This document shows positions 29,855 through 40,970 of a stretch of 64,000 nucleotides of DNA, piece by piece. The notes under the pieces are model-generated. The model saw nothing but the letters and a program-made list of their open reading frames with translations. It did no database searches and was not told where the DNA came from. Location: positions 434,001-498,000 of the forward strand of contig JAVFHQ010000016.1 of the NCBI GenBank assembly GCA_035135055.1. Reading direction: 5' to 3'. How positions within the stretch are numbered: position 1 is the first letter of the stretch; each line of letters opens with the position of its first letter. The DNA is from Oleoguttula mirabilis (lineage: Eukaryota > Ascomycota > Dothideomycetes > Mycosphaerellales > Teratosphaeriaceae). A program made the position numbers and the translations under genes.

Positions 29855-30580
29855 ATGTCGATCAAAACCACCCTCAATATCCCAAGCGACGGCTATACCG
29901 TACACTGCGTCATCGAAGTCTCTCTCAACGTCGCGGGCGGCAATGCGGATTACGCTGCATCCTTGACATCGATGATCGCCACCGCAGTCACTAGGTCTGC
30001 GATAGCTGGGCACGCTCCTACAGGCACTGTCACCATGGACCACAACCCTCCTTTGTACGCCGTTCACCATCCTCCACAGTATGGCACGAATACCGGCGTG
30101 ATCGGGAGCCAGCTAGCGTACCAGCAACCACAAGAGCAGGTCGACCGTGATGGTTTCGGGATCATACCAGCATACCAGCAACCACAGCAGATGAACACTG
30201 GTATCTCTGACAACGGACTAGCGGGTCAGCAAAGGCCTGAACAAGTGGAGATCATCTTGCAAGGCTTCGACCAGGAGAAGTACTTCACGATTAAACGCCA
30301 CACCAAACTCTCCAAAGCCGTCAAAGCGTTTGCGCAGGTGACTGGCCTCGACCTGGCTCGACTGGGACTGCTCTACAGGTCAGCCTTTGCCGACGGCAGC
30401 ACCGCACAAGAGGTAAGATCTCAAGTGAACGCCGGCACTGTTGCCGTCCAGCATGCTAAAACGGCGCAGCTAGAGCTTGAGGATGGCGATCGGCTGGATG
30501 TGATTGATATGGCCTCTCAGTCTGATGCGGTCAATGAAGCCTTGCGTGCCAATGTGCACGGCGATTTGTTCGGGGCGTAG
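29855..30580 (+). CDS. SUMO-like domain protein with conserved N-terminal module (222 aa)
   Basis: Exons 29855-30412 and 30470-30580; the 57-bp intron is phase 0. The N-terminal module 'MSIKTTLNIPSDGYTVHCVI' + EVSLNVAGG is shared with the two minus-strand genes at 41 and 42 kb. A Gln/Pro-rich linker carries a duplicated 'AYQQPQ' segment (near residues 89 and 107). The C-terminal domain reads 'VEIILQGFDQEKYFTIKRHT', 'LSKAVKAFAQVTGLDLARLG' and, after the intron, 'LELEDGDRLDVIDMA', closely following the SUMO pattern K-x-T-x-L-x-K...L-E-x-E-D-x-D-x-[IL]-D-V. The tail after this strand has no GG, so it is not expected to be conjugated. Confidence 0.75.
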   Translation: MSIKTTLNIPSDGYTVHCVIEVSLNVAGGNADYAASLTSMIATAVTRSAIAGHAPTGTVTMDHNPPLYAVHHPPQYGTNTGVIGSQLAYQQPQEQVDRDGFGIIPAYQQPQQMNTGISDNGLAGQQRPEQVEIILQGFDQEKYFTIKRHTKLSKAVKAFAQVTGLDLARLGLLYRSAFADGSTAQEVRSQVNAGTVAVQHAKTAQLELEDGDRLDVIDMASQSDAVNEALRANVHGDLFGA

Positions 30581-32397
30581 GACGAGGATACGAGACTTGC
30601 AGCCGGCGTTGTAGGACCTCAATTGCGCAGGGCGATACCGGGTGACCATTTGGGGCGCCGATTGAGTACCCAGCCGGCTGGGCAAAGTGCGAATGACTGC
30701 ACGATAGGGCTCCTGAGAGAGCATCGAGCACACATCGGTGGCTTGACGGTCATGGCACACCATGTCCAGCCTTAGTTGCCGTAATGGCTTAAGCCTGGGA
30801 GTCAGAATAGCATTGCTCGCGTCCGGCATCCCCCGAGCTCGTGTGTGCCACAGTGCCAAGGGATGTAGCCTTAAACGACCCCGGTATGAGCGAGTCCACG
30901 CTGCCGGCGTTAACGCAGACGAGCGGACATCACTCAAATGTAACATACGACTCTACGACGCTTGACAGGACAGAGTATGGGGGATGTAGCGTGGTCCGTT
31001 GGCGCCTATTATTGCTCGCCAGCGAGGTAACAGCACACCCGTGTAGACATTGCGATGCGTGGTGCTGAGGGTTCGCTTCCCACTCCTATCATCGCAAGTG
31101 AGGTCTTCCACACCCACGCATTTGATCATTGCGTATGCATGACGGTGAGTAGCGACGAATGTACGTCGCAATGCGAATGCGCTCGCGTCAGTGGTGCGTG
31201 CTGCCGATACTCGAGAGTCTTCAGGAGATCAATGCCAGGCATCATACTGCAGTCAGCTACATATACCACATCACATCATCGACGCGGAGTTTCTCGCATG
31301 CGCGGTGTCTCATGACAGGAGGTCGCCGGTCCCGTTCAACCGACCAATGCTGGCCCAACCATTCTCCCCGTCTCGATGATCTGCGTCTGTGGAGTAGGTC
31401 CTCCCAAATGTTTGCGGGGTCATGTCGTAGTTGCTTAGAAAGCTTGCTGAAGACAAAGCAGTGTGTACAGTGTTGGTTGAAGGAAGAGGAGCGGTAGGAG
31501 CATTGTGCCATTGTGGCCGGTCCCGGTCCTTAGGATGCGGCTCGGAGGAACTTACCTGCATGGATCTGCATCAGTCATGTCATTATCACGAATTTAGGTA
31601 TCGGCGTATCGCACGTGGCTGTCGCGTCGTGTCCGCAATAACGCGATGAGGGCATCGGTGCGTCAACCTAGGCCCGAAAGCGAGAAAGGCAATCTCAAGT
31701 TCTCAACAAACGAACTAGCGGAGCCTTGGCAGTTTGGCGTTTTTCAAGGATTTGGCGTACGGTTTGGTAAGCAGAAGGTAGACGACATTCCATGACATCG
31801 TGACGGTGAGGCCAGATCGTACAACATCGTCGCCATCGTGCTGCCTGATATCTCGGGAGAGCCCCAGCGATTGTACTCCAGACTCCGCAGAAGCCGCTGA
31901 CTCCGACTCCGCTAGCGCTAACATGTATCGCGCATTCCGCGCGATTCACTGGGCAGCGCCGCTTAAAGTCATGCTATTGCTTCCGGAACGCAAAGAACCC
32001 GTTTGCCGAAAGCTTTTGGGCCAATGAGCGCTTTCCCTTTCTGCCACGATTTGGTGGCGTTCGCATGCGGCCATCGGCGCAACTTTGGTTCCCCAATCGT
32101 CACTCCTTGTTACGTCCCCATTTGGAGTCCAGAACCCCCGGAACACGATTATCACGCCGTTTCCCGTTTCCAGGACCTCTCCTTTGTTGCTTGGTATAAG
32201 GTTGTTTCCTCGCCACTCGTTGACACAACTCGCCCACGTTCGCACAACAAACTTCCTCGACGTCATCTGCACCGTGCCTGCCGGAAGAAGCAAAACGTCA
32301 ACAAAACGTCAACAGTCGCCGAAGTTTGGTCGACTGGCGCAACACACCACCCCACTTGGCGACGCGTTACCCCAGGACTCGGACCGGCGAACCCACC
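30581..32397. other. Long intergenic stretch, no gene recognised
   Basis: About 1.8 kb. Frames such as 31159-31497 and 32085-32468 lack ATG-plus-family support. The 3' end is the promoter and leader of the MFS transporter. No terminal repeats, target-site duplications or tRNA-like structures were noticed. Confidence 0.4.
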
Positions 32398-34245
32398 ATG
32401 GGTCTCTTCAGCAAGAAGCAGCAGGATGCCCCTGCAACAACAGAGACTACTCGCCCGGGCTCCAATGACACCACGCCTGTGCAGAGCGGTGCTCCCTCCG
32501 TCCTTGACAAAGAGAAGATCGAGCCAGCACAAATCACCGTCGACCCGACCGAGTCGCGAACACAATCACGAGATAATGAGGGACAGAACGCTCTCGAGAA
32601 GAAAATTGAGGATTTGGGGAGGGATGAGGAGGAGCTGGAGGAGGAGGACGGGATCGAATATCCCAAGGCCATGAAGCTTACGCTGATCACCATCGCACTA
32701 TGCCTGTCTGTCTTTTGCATGGCCCTCGACAACACCATCATCTCCACCGCCATCCCTAGGATCACGGACGAGTTCCACGCCATCGACGATGTTGGCTGGT
32801 ATGGAAGTGCCTACCTCCTCACGACTTGCGCCTTCCAACTGTTCTTCGGCAAGCTCTACACCTTCATGTCACTGAAGTGGGTCTATCTCTCTGCCATATT
32901 CGTCTTCGAAGTCGGCAGTGCCATCTGCGGCGCTGCACCCAACTCGATGACTCTCATCATCGGCCGAGCGGTCGCAGGTCTGGGATCGGCCGGTATCTTC
33001 TCGGGCGCTGTCCTGATTGTAACGAACACGGTACCTCTTAAGCAACGTCCAAGCTACATGGGAGGGATTGGCGGGATGTACGGGCTGGCGAGTGTGGCTG
33101 GTCCCTTGATGGGTGGCGCCTTCACTGATAAGGTCTCCTGGCGCTGGTAAGTACACCCTCGAACACACTGCACCTTGGAATACCTGGGGCTAACGCGAGG
33201 ACACAGGTGCTTCTACATCAACTTGCCCATCGGCGCAGTCACGCTTCTCTTTATCATGATATTCTATAAGCCGACCAAGAATGCCAGAGCCATGGCCATA
33301 GGCTGGAAGGCGAAGCTTGACCAATTCGACCTCTACGGAACTATCGTCTTCCTCCCAATGATAGTCTGCTTGCTCCTTGCGCTGCAGTGGGGAGGCTCGA
33401 AGTACCCGTGGCACAACGGCCGCATCATTGCGCTCTTGGTCATCTTCGCACTATTACTCATCGTCTTCTGCGCGATTCAGGTCTGGAAGAAGGACAACGC
33501 CACCGTACCCCTGCGCGTCCTCAGGCAGCGCTCCGTCGGCGCGGGAGCCTGGTTCGGCGCTACGCTCGGTGCGGCCTTCTTCATCTTCGTCTACTACCTG
33601 CCCATCTGGTTCCAGGCCATCAAAGGCGTGAGCGCTGTCGGATCCGGCATCAGGAATATCCCCATGATTCTCAGCCTGGTCGTCTTCTCCATGATATCTG
33701 GCCTCGTCATCACCAAGGTCGGCTACTACACCCCATTCGTCATCATGTCGTCAGTTCTCATGGCCGTTGGCGCTGGCATGCTCTCTTCCATGAAGACCAC
33801 CTCAAGCTCTGGGGAGTGGATCGGCTACCAGATCATCTTTGGCGCGGGAGTGGGCTTCGGCATGCAACAAACACTCATCGCGGTACAGACTGTGCTGCCT
33901 AAAGAGGACGTCCCGATTGGCACCGCGCTTATGATGTTCTGCCAGACACTTGGTGGAGCGCTATTCATCAGTGTAGCACAAAACGTCTTCACCAATCGCC
34001 TGCTTTCCAACCTGAAGGAGGCGGCACCGGGGGTGGACTTGGCGCTCGTGCTCTCCACTGGCGCCACTTCGCTCAGGGACGTCATACCGGAGCAGTACCT
34101 ACCCGGAGTGCAGGTTGCATACAACAACAGTGTCATGAGCACCTTCTATGTCGCTGTCGCAATGGCGTCGTTCTCCATCCTCGGCTCGTTGGCCTTTGAG
34201 TGGAAGAGTGTGAAAGGCAAGAAGATTGAGATGACTGCTGCCTGA
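32398..34245 (+). CDS. MFS drug/metabolite efflux transporter, DHA2 (14-TM) type (595 aa)
   Basis: Exons 32398-33146 and 33207-34245; the 60-bp intron splits a Trp codon in 'SWRW/CFYINLPIG'. ATG context is caccATGg. A cytoplasmic acidic N-terminus of about 95 residues precedes 14 predicted membrane helices. Family motifs: 'ALDNTIISTAIPRITDEF' in TM1 (motif D1), 'GRAVAGLGSAGIFSGA' in TM4, motif C 'YGLASVAGPLMGGAFTD', and 'WRWCFYINLPIGAVTLLF'. This is the subgroup containing TOXA, AflT and related fungal efflux pumps that export small metabolites and fungicides using proton motive force. No biosynthetic backbone gene lies nearby, so a cluster role is not supported. Confidence 0.92.
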
Positions 34246-34774
34246 TTGGTTCTCACTCTACTCTTGATGTTTTGGCGTTTGGAATCGTTGCGATACATAG
34301 CGTTGGCGCTGGATAGGTGTAAGAGATACCACTTCGCTCATGCATAGCGACAGTACGGAGACGGGAATTGAGCGTATAGAGATAGATAGATAATCCAGAG
34401 GTGTAGTCTCCCGTCCAGCACGGTATCAGGCATTGTTCAATACTTCTTGTGAAGACGGCGTCGTTAGGCCTTCATACCATCAATGATATGGCCTTGCCAC
34501 CTTTGGCCGTCCCCTTTGAAGAAGTTGCGAACGTGTCAAGAGTAAACTTAGCTCGGTTTCACGTCCACGTGACGAGGCTTAGATGATGGTCGAAGGCTTG
34601 GCGTAATGTACCCTTCCACGCGACGGCCCGAACTTCGACGAGCAGCCCACCTCGACCTCTCAAACAACAACTCCATACACCCGTCAACAAACCGCAGATC
34701 CTCCAACCTCCGACGACGACACCTTATCCGGACCTCAGTGAACCTTCCAAACAAGACCTAAATCAATACAAGCG
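34246..34774. other. Intergenic
   Basis: About 530 bp containing the MFS 3' UTR and the 14-3-3 promoter. The final 120 bp is C-rich, like a fungal 5' leader. No further feature. Confidence 0.4.
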
Positions 34775-36112
34775 ATGGCGAACGAGGTACGTGGCTTTCC
34801 GGGGCAGAGCGAAGTCGCGCAGATTGCGCATGCCTCCTCAACGAAACCTGTCAACGCCGTACCCCTCATACCGAACATTATGCTGACTCCTGACTCTGCA
34901 GCGCGAGAGGTACGCATCCTGCGCAGCGACGCGATTGCATCCGAGGCAGCTTCTAACCTTCCATACAGCAAGACTTTCCTCGCACGGCTGTGCGAGCAGG
35001 CTGAGCGTTACGATGGTACGTCATGGCAGCGCGATTATCGTGGCACAACGGCTAACGAGCAATTCTGCAGAGATGGTTGGCTTCATGAAGGTGCGAATGA
35101 CAGTATGCGGCGTTGTGGCAGAGTTTGCTTACTGACATGTGATTAGGAAGTCGCGAAGGTACGAACCACCCGGCAAGCCCGCGATCGCGCGATAAGCGAC
35201 CGATAGGCGCCGGAATCCCCATGAGGGTTCAAATACTGACCTTCGACATCTAGATCGGTGGCGAGCTCTCGGTCGATGAGCGCAACCTCCTCTCCGTCGC
35301 CTACAAGAACGTGGTCGGCACGCGCCGTGCCTCGTGGCGCATCATCAGCAGCATCGAGCAGAAAGAGGAGGCCAAGGGCTCGGACAAGCACGTCGGCATC
35401 ATCCGCGAGTACCGCCAGAAGATCGAGAAGGAGCTCGAGGGCGTCTGCCAGGATGTGCTCGATGTGCTCGACGAGAGCCTCATCCCCAAGGCGGAGACCG
35501 GCGAGAGCAAGGTTTTCTACCATAAGATGTACGTGGCATTCCATATGGAGACGCAGTACCGCGGTCTGCACACTGTTCCGCAAGCGAGATGCTGACCCTT
35601 TGTCTACAGGAAGGGCGACTACCACCGCTACCTGGCTGAGTTCGCATCCGGCGAGAAGCGCAAGACCGCTGCCACTGCTGCGCACGAGGCCTACAAGGTA
35701 AACCACATCTCCTGAGCATACACGAGTATGCGACATGGCGCTGACACTTTCCCAGAACGCCACCGATGTCGCTCAGACCGAGCTCACTCCGACCCACCCC
35801 ATCCGCCTCGGTCTCGCGCTCAACTTCTCCGTCTTCTACTACGAGATCCTCAACTCACCGGACCGCGCGTGCCACCTCGCCAAGCAGGCGTTTGACGATG
35901 CCATTGCCGAGTTGGACAGCCTGTCCGAGGAGTCGTACCGCGACAGCACGCTCATCATGCAGCTCCTCCGCGACAACCTCACCCTCTGGACCTCTTCGGA
36001 CGGTGGCGAGCCGGAGAGTGGCACCGGCGGCGAGACCAAGGCTGAGGAGAAGGCGCCAGCCGCCACCGAGGAGAAGGCGGAGGCCGAGACCGAGCCGGCT
36101 GCCGCTTCCTAA
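34775..36112 (+). CDS. 14-3-3 protein (272 aa, eight exons including micro-exons)
   Basis: Exons 34775-34786, 34902-34909 (8 bp), 34969-35015, 35071-35090 (20 bp), 35147-35158 (12 bp), 35254-35528, 35610-35697 and 35756-36112 sum to 819 nt in frame. All introns are GT...AG. The spliced product begins MANERESKTFLARLCEQAE and continues 'RYDEMVGFMKEVAKIGGELS'. Family signatures are 'RNLLSVAYKNVVGTRRASWR' and 'YRDSTLIMQLLRDNLTLW'. The phosphopeptide-binding Lys-Arg-Arg-Tyr set is present (VAYKNVVGTRR; RYLAEF). It is a dimeric adaptor binding phospho-Ser/Thr clients in the cytosol and nucleus. The C-terminal tail is Glu/Ala-rich, as usual in fungi. Gene finders that ignore exons below about 15 bp will miss the N-terminus. 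Confidence 0.96.
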
Positions 36113-36608
36113 GCGCGTCGTCACGTGGTCAACTTCAGCGTAGCGCTTTTCGGCGTTGGCGTGGGTTAGCAACGAAGATGCACTCTGGTGACTGACTGAC
36201 GGACGGAGAAAGCTGGGCGAGGTGGGAAAGCGCGAGCAGATTCTTACCTCGAGCGAGCAAAATGCGATGGTTTCCTACGACATCATCCTCCTGTGCGATT
36301 CAGCAGGCCCCCTAGGTGCTCAATGTACCTCTCATCATCGGGTTGTTCTTTAGCAAGTATCGGTGTTCACTCACAACAAATATCACGGCGGCATGGCAGC
36401 GAGGCGGCTCAATCGGCTGGCCTTTTGCAGCGCAGTCACACGACGGTCTCTACTGAGTAAGCGAGCGAGCATAGGCAAGCAATGATCACAAAGACTTTCA
36501 AACATGGTCGTTTTTCCATCCTTATCCTACCTGTGTCATGTCTGCGCAGTGCTTGGCCTCTTTCCCCTTCTTCACTTCAAATTCTGACGTTCACTGCGCT
36601 GCGTTTTG
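36113..36608. other. Convergent intergenic region
   Basis: About 500 bp between the 3' ends of the 14-3-3 gene (plus) and the F-box-like locus (minus). No gene seen. Confidence 0.4.
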
Positions 36609-37465
36609 CTATGACCGCTTTGGAGTGTACATGCAGCCTCTCGGCACCTCTCCAAGCCTTCGCCTGCGCGTAACCTCTGCCATCACCCGTCGCTCGAACC
36701 TCCTCACGGCTTTGACCGACTTGCACTTCCTGTTCGCCTTGTCCTTTGAGCAGCGAGTCTCCAGCCTGAGATACCGCAGTCCGCCAAATGCCATCATCGC
36801 CTGCTTGAGCGTGTCCCAACAGATCTCAGGAGCTGCCCACCTCTGCCGCCAAGCATCATGCTCCGTGCCCTCAAGACGGCAGTCACAGATTTGACTGGGT
36901 CCCAAGATGTGCACACCCCGGACATGCGGACACGTCTCCGCCAGGAGATGTAAAATGGCGGTATCGGCGTTCCAGAGGTCAACAGCCACTGTGCGGATGT
37001 TTGCCATGAGGCTATCTTCTGCGTTCAGGAATGATTGGGTCAAGGTGGTGTACATGAAGGCGACAGCGCTCTTGCGGTACCGTGCCGCGCCGGCTTCCTG
37101 ATAGTACTGTCGACAGACGATGACTGAAGAGACGGTCAATCTCGCCTGGCCCTGAGCTTCTGACAACTGGGCCTTGTTTGGAATTCGAGTGAGTCGCCGG
37201 TACTTGCGCGCGCGACATCTGTGCGGCAGTAGGTGACGCTTTCGCTGGAAACGCGGTCGAAGATGAGATCCGTTATCTCCCTCGGCCTCCAAAGGTGGCA
37301 TCGAGTGTCGATCAGGTCTTTGGAGGTGTCAGTATACTGTTCGCTGGTGTGTCCAAGTGGCGGAATACTCACCCTGTCGGGTAATGGCTCTGGTTGCCTC
37401 ACCGCCACAACCACCTCAGCCATTGGAACCCTGCCACAACAGCGTAGCATACCCGAGATGTCCAT
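36609..37465 (-). CDS. F-box-like hypothetical protein, probably frameshifted
   Basis: ATG at 37465 opens 'MDISGMLRCCGRVPMAEVVV', followed by 'RPREITDLIFDRVSSESVTY', which resembles the start of fungal F-box-like proteins. That frame stops near 37136. The continuing homologous frame ('LTVSSVIVCRQYYQEAGAAR', 'LRYLRLETR') runs to 36609 one base out of register. The 'CRQYYQEA' motif is the usual follow-up in this group, so both pieces belong together. Adding one C to the C3 run at 37169-37171 would join the frames as ...QTRPQLSEAQ. A splice site could not be found there. A GTGAGT near 37373 may start an intron, but no acceptor keeps the frame. Confidence 0.5.
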
Positions 37466-37780
37466 CCGTGCAGATGATGTGCGATGGTTTGCGGAGTTGT
37501 ACATTTATAGAAGAGTATCGTAGCTTCACGTGTAGCTTTTGTGCTCAAAAGAAGGAGCCTCAAGGAGGCGTCAGACTCGTGGGTCCACTCAAGCCTCAAA
37601 GCAAAGCACAGCTTGGCTTTCCGCTATGTCGTCCAAGGAAGAGCGTCATGATATCCCATTCCATGAGCCTTACCCGACGGAAACCAAGACATTGCCTCTT
37701 GGAGCCGGGTAACAGGTAGAGTCGATTTCAGCGCAAGAGGTACCACAACGGGTTGTATTACTACATAGCTCCCTGTGTAT
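37466..37780. other. Intergenic, 315 bp
   Basis: Lies between the start of the F-box-like locus and the stop of PRP28, both on the minus strand. It holds the PRP28 3' flank and a promoter. Nothing else is recognised. Confidence 0.4.
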
Positions 37781-40198
37781 CTACGCCCACCCACCTTTCC
37801 CGCCAAACCCACCACTATCCTCAATCTTCTTCTGGCCCCTCCCAGTCTTCTGCTGCGCCGCCTCATGCTTCCTCAGCTCCTCCGGCACGCGCGAGATCGC
37901 CGATTTCGAGATCATCTGCTTCAAGTCATACAGTACATCATTATCCTCACTGCCCAAGAACGTAATCGCCACACCAGTCTTGCCCGCACGGCCCGTACGT
38001 CCGACTCTGTGCGTATAGGACTCGATGTTGGTGGCCATGTTGAAGTTGACGACGAGCGACACGTCGGGCACATCAATACCACGTCCGGCAAGATCGGTGG
38101 CAACCAGGACCTCGGTGGTGCCGTCTCGAAGGGAGGCCAGGGCAGCTTCACGCTGGTCTTGCGTCTTGCTGCCGTGGAGGGTGACGCTCTTCATGCCCAT
38201 CCTTTGGATATCGCGCGCGATGGCGTCGCAATTCCGCTTGATGTTGACAAAGACGATGATGGGCGCTGCGAACTCTCGAGAATGCAAGATCTCGTTGAGA
38301 CGCTTCTTCTTCTTATCCTCGCCACCAATGAACTCTACGCGCTGCTCGACCGTGTCGACAGCTTCACCAACGTTGCCTATCGTGACGATGGCTGGGCGAC
38401 GCAGGTACTTTCGCGCGATCCGCTCGACAGCCGCGGGCATCGTGGCCGTGTACATCATAGTCTGGCGGTATTGGTCGCGGCCACCCAGGCGTGACTTCAT
38501 GAGCTCAGCGTTCTCCGCGTCTTCCGTATCCGGTTTCTCATTGGTCACTGGAAGTGCGTCCAGAATCTTGTTGACAGGTTCTTCGAAGCCCAGGTCGATC
38601 ATGCGGTCAGCTTCATCCATGATGATGTAGCAGCACTGACTGAGCACCAAAACACGGCGCTCGATACAGTCGACAAGACGACCCGGCGTGGCGATGATGA
38701 TCTCGGCGCCATCGCGCATGTTGTAGCTCTGCTCCTCAATACTGTGCCCACCAACAAGCGAGACACAAGTGAAGCCAAGTGGCGTCGCGAACTTCTTAGC
38801 CTCGAGCTCGATTTGCTGTGCAAGTTCGCGCGTCGGCGCAAGAATGATAGCATACGGTCCATCGTTCTTCGTCTGCTCGGTGTATGACGGTAATGCTGAG
38901 ATGTAGACAAGCAACGGCAGCAAGAACGCCGCCGTCTTACCCGAACCCGTGACGGCGACACCGATCAGGTCGCGGTTTTGCAGCGCAATGGGTATAGCCG
39001 CTCGCTGGACCGCGGAGGGCTCGGTATATCCAGCTGACTCTACGACCTTGAGCAGCCGCTCCGGTAGTCCACTCTCTGTCCAGTCGCGCATTGGGTTTGG
39101 TATACTGCCACCTTTGGTGCTGATGTTGAAGTCCTCCTTGAAGATCCGCCAGTCTCGCTCGCGCATCTGTTGTAGCTCCTTCTCGCTCCAGTGCTTGTCG
39201 ATACCGTTGCGTCCACCCTCTTCGCGCATGCGCCGTTGCATCGCCAGTATCTCTGCCGCACGCTGACTTCCCGCTTCTGGGTCGCGCTCTGCAATAGCTT
39301 TCGCGTACTGTCGCGCCAACGTATCATTCGCATCGTCTGCGAACCCTCCCAATCGGCCGCGGCCGAAGAAGTTGGACTCTGAACGATTTGCGTAGAGAGG
39401 ATTGAAGTCGGGCGATGTATCCTCCTCGGTATTCCACTCGAAGTTGAACTTCTTCTCGGTTGTCCTCTTGCGCTTCTTCTTGGCTGAGAACGTAGACGTA
39501 TTGGCGTCGGCGCCCATGTAACGGTGTCGGATCATGTCGGCCTCCACGTCTGTCTCGGAGGACTTCTTGCTGGTCTGCGGGCCGTTCGTGATGGCTACCG
39601 GTTTTGGAGGTGGTGGAGGAGCCATGTCGTAGCCCTTGTTCGGTAGGTGTCGCATGGACGCTGGGCCTGTAGGTACGCCTCTCTCACCATCGTGCCGTTG
39701 GCCTCTCGGACCTGCAGGAGGCGCCCTATAGCCATTTGAGGGTCCATTTGGCGGGCGAGATGTATCGCGTCCATAGCCGTGCCCATTCGCCTGCCCGTTC
39801 GCATGGCTACTCGCGTGCCCGTTCGCAAGCCCGTTTGGTTGGCGGCTGGCTTCTTCTCGCTTCTTCTGCTCCTCGACCTCCTTCTGGCGCTTCTCAAGCG
39901 CTATCCGCTCGCGCTCTTTCTTGCTGAGAAACTTTGGCTTCGCTGCCGCCTCATCTTGCGCCTTCTTCTTCGCCAGTAGCTCTTCGATACTCAGCGGCTG
40001 GGTCTTCGCCGCGCCCCATCCTAGCTTCCTCTTCTTCGCTGCGGGCTCTGGCACAGGTTCTGCGATCGGATCGCTTGGCGGCGGAGGCGGGACGTCAGAT
40101 GTTGGCGGAGGTGGTGGTATCGAATCTGAGGTGGGAGGGGGTGGTGGCGGCGGCACTGAATCTGGCGGAGGAGGCGGAGGTGGTAGGTCAGTCTCCAT
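37781..40198 (-). CDS. PRP28: DEAD-box RNA helicase, spliceosomal Prp28/DDX23 type (805 aa)
   Basis: Single exon, ATG at 40198. Residues 1-50 are poly-Pro. A basic helical region and a low-complexity NGxANGHA-type repeat follow near residues 130-155. Helicase motifs in order: Q-motif region 'VQRAAIPIALQNRDLIG', I GSGKT (near residue 417), Ia PTRELAQQ, Ib TPGRLVD, II DEAD (near 527), III as TAT rather than SAT, IV FVNIKRNCD, V 'ATDLAGRGIDVPD' and VI HRVGRTGRAG (near 728). TAT and the long N-terminus with 'LSKKERERIALEKRQKEVEE' are typical of Prp28. It drives the U1-to-U6 exchange at the 5' splice site (family knowledge). Confidence 0.95.
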   Translation of the reverse strand: METDLPPPPPPPDSVPPPPPPPTSDSIPPPPPTSDVPPPPPSDPIAEPVPEPAAKKRKLGWGAAKTQPLSIEELLAKKKAQDEAAAKPKFLSKKERERIALEKRQKEVEEQKKREEASRQPNGLANGHASSHANGQANGHGYGRDTSRPPNGPSNGYRAPPAGPRGQRHDGERGVPTGPASMRHLPNKGYDMAPPPPPKPVAITNGPQTSKKSSETDVEADMIRHRYMGADANTSTFSAKKKRKRTTEKKFNFEWNTEEDTSPDFNPLYANRSESNFFGRGRLGGFADDANDTLARQYAKAIAERDPEAGSQRAAEILAMQRRMREEGGRNGIDKHWSEKELQQMRERDWRIFKEDFNISTKGGSIPNPMRDWTESGLPERLLKVVESAGYTEPSAVQRAAIPIALQNRDLIGVAVTGSGKTAAFLLPLLVYISALPSYTEQTKNDGPYAIILAPTRELAQQIELEAKKFATPLGFTCVSLVGGHSIEEQSYNMRDGAEIIIATPGRLVDCIERRVLVLSQCCYIIMDEADRMIDLGFEEPVNKILDALPVTNEKPDTEDAENAELMKSRLGGRDQYRQTMMYTATMPAAVERIARKYLRRPAIVTIGNVGEAVDTVEQRVEFIGGEDKKKKRLNEILHSREFAAPIIVFVNIKRNCDAIARDIQRMGMKSVTLHGSKTQDQREAALASLRDGTTEVLVATDLAGRGIDVPDVSLVVNFNMATNIESYTHRVGRTGRAGKTGVAITFLGSEDNDVLYDLKQMISKSAISRVPEELRKHEAAQQKTGRGQKKIEDSGGFGGKGGWA

Positions 40199-40970
40199 GA
40201 TGCTGCGTATGCGAACGGGAGAGCTTGCGACAACCCTCGATGTACTTTCGATGGAGAAGGATATCGAAAGATGACAAACCTTCAGCGCGAGTCAAGCTGA
40301 ACCCACTTCGCCACGACCTTCGAACACATGTTCATTGCTCAAATTGACGGAGCTTGAGCCTTGACCAGCACGGAATGGTTTTGCGACGTCAGTGGTATGA
40401 ACGTGGGCTGCTGTTATTTCATCCTCTCGTTCGCCACTACTACGTTACGTACGCGCGCTGTGACTCTGTGAGGTGGAAGTGGCACAGTTGCTACACCCTT
40501 CCAAGTGCCGACGCTCATCGACCTTGATACTACTACAGATATCTCCAGGCAATGACGCAAAGCTACCCCAGCAAGGTGGTGTGGACTCGAGATTGTTGCC
40601 AACATCGGGGTGACGTCCACTCGATACACGAACACGCGGTACGCTACGGTCCATGAGATGCGAGATATGGGAGCTGAGAGGTCGATGCGCTATACGTGAA
40701 AGAAGTCGGTACGAGCAATTGACAAGCAGTTGACCGGAGCACGCATCGTCGCATGCGAAGAAGCAATGGTGGGTACGCCCTGACCACAGCCTGAGATCAA
40801 CTCTACCTTACTACCGTGCCGCAAGATACTGTCCTCCTTGGGTATGTCTTGCGCTTGTCGTGTGACGAAGTAGCGACCCAATTGCCAATCGAGCCCTGGT
40901 CGTCTGCAGAGCCTCCACACCCAGGCACTACAGTTCTTCCTGCTGGACCAGCATATTGCGGTAACGCCGT
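40199..40970. other. Intergenic, no gene recognised
   Basis: About 770 bp between the PRP28 start and the stop of the minus-strand ubiquitin-like gene. Contains the PRP28 promoter. Short open frames only. Confidence 0.4.

Noticed and set aside
30581..32397. Possible hidden gene in the 1.8-kb gap
   Set aside because: No frame shows an ATG start together with fungal-like splice sites or a recognisable domain.
32398..34245. MFS transporter as part of a secondary-metabolite cluster
   Set aside because: No synthase, P450 or cluster regulator within reach; neighbours are 14-3-3 and ubiquitin-like genes.
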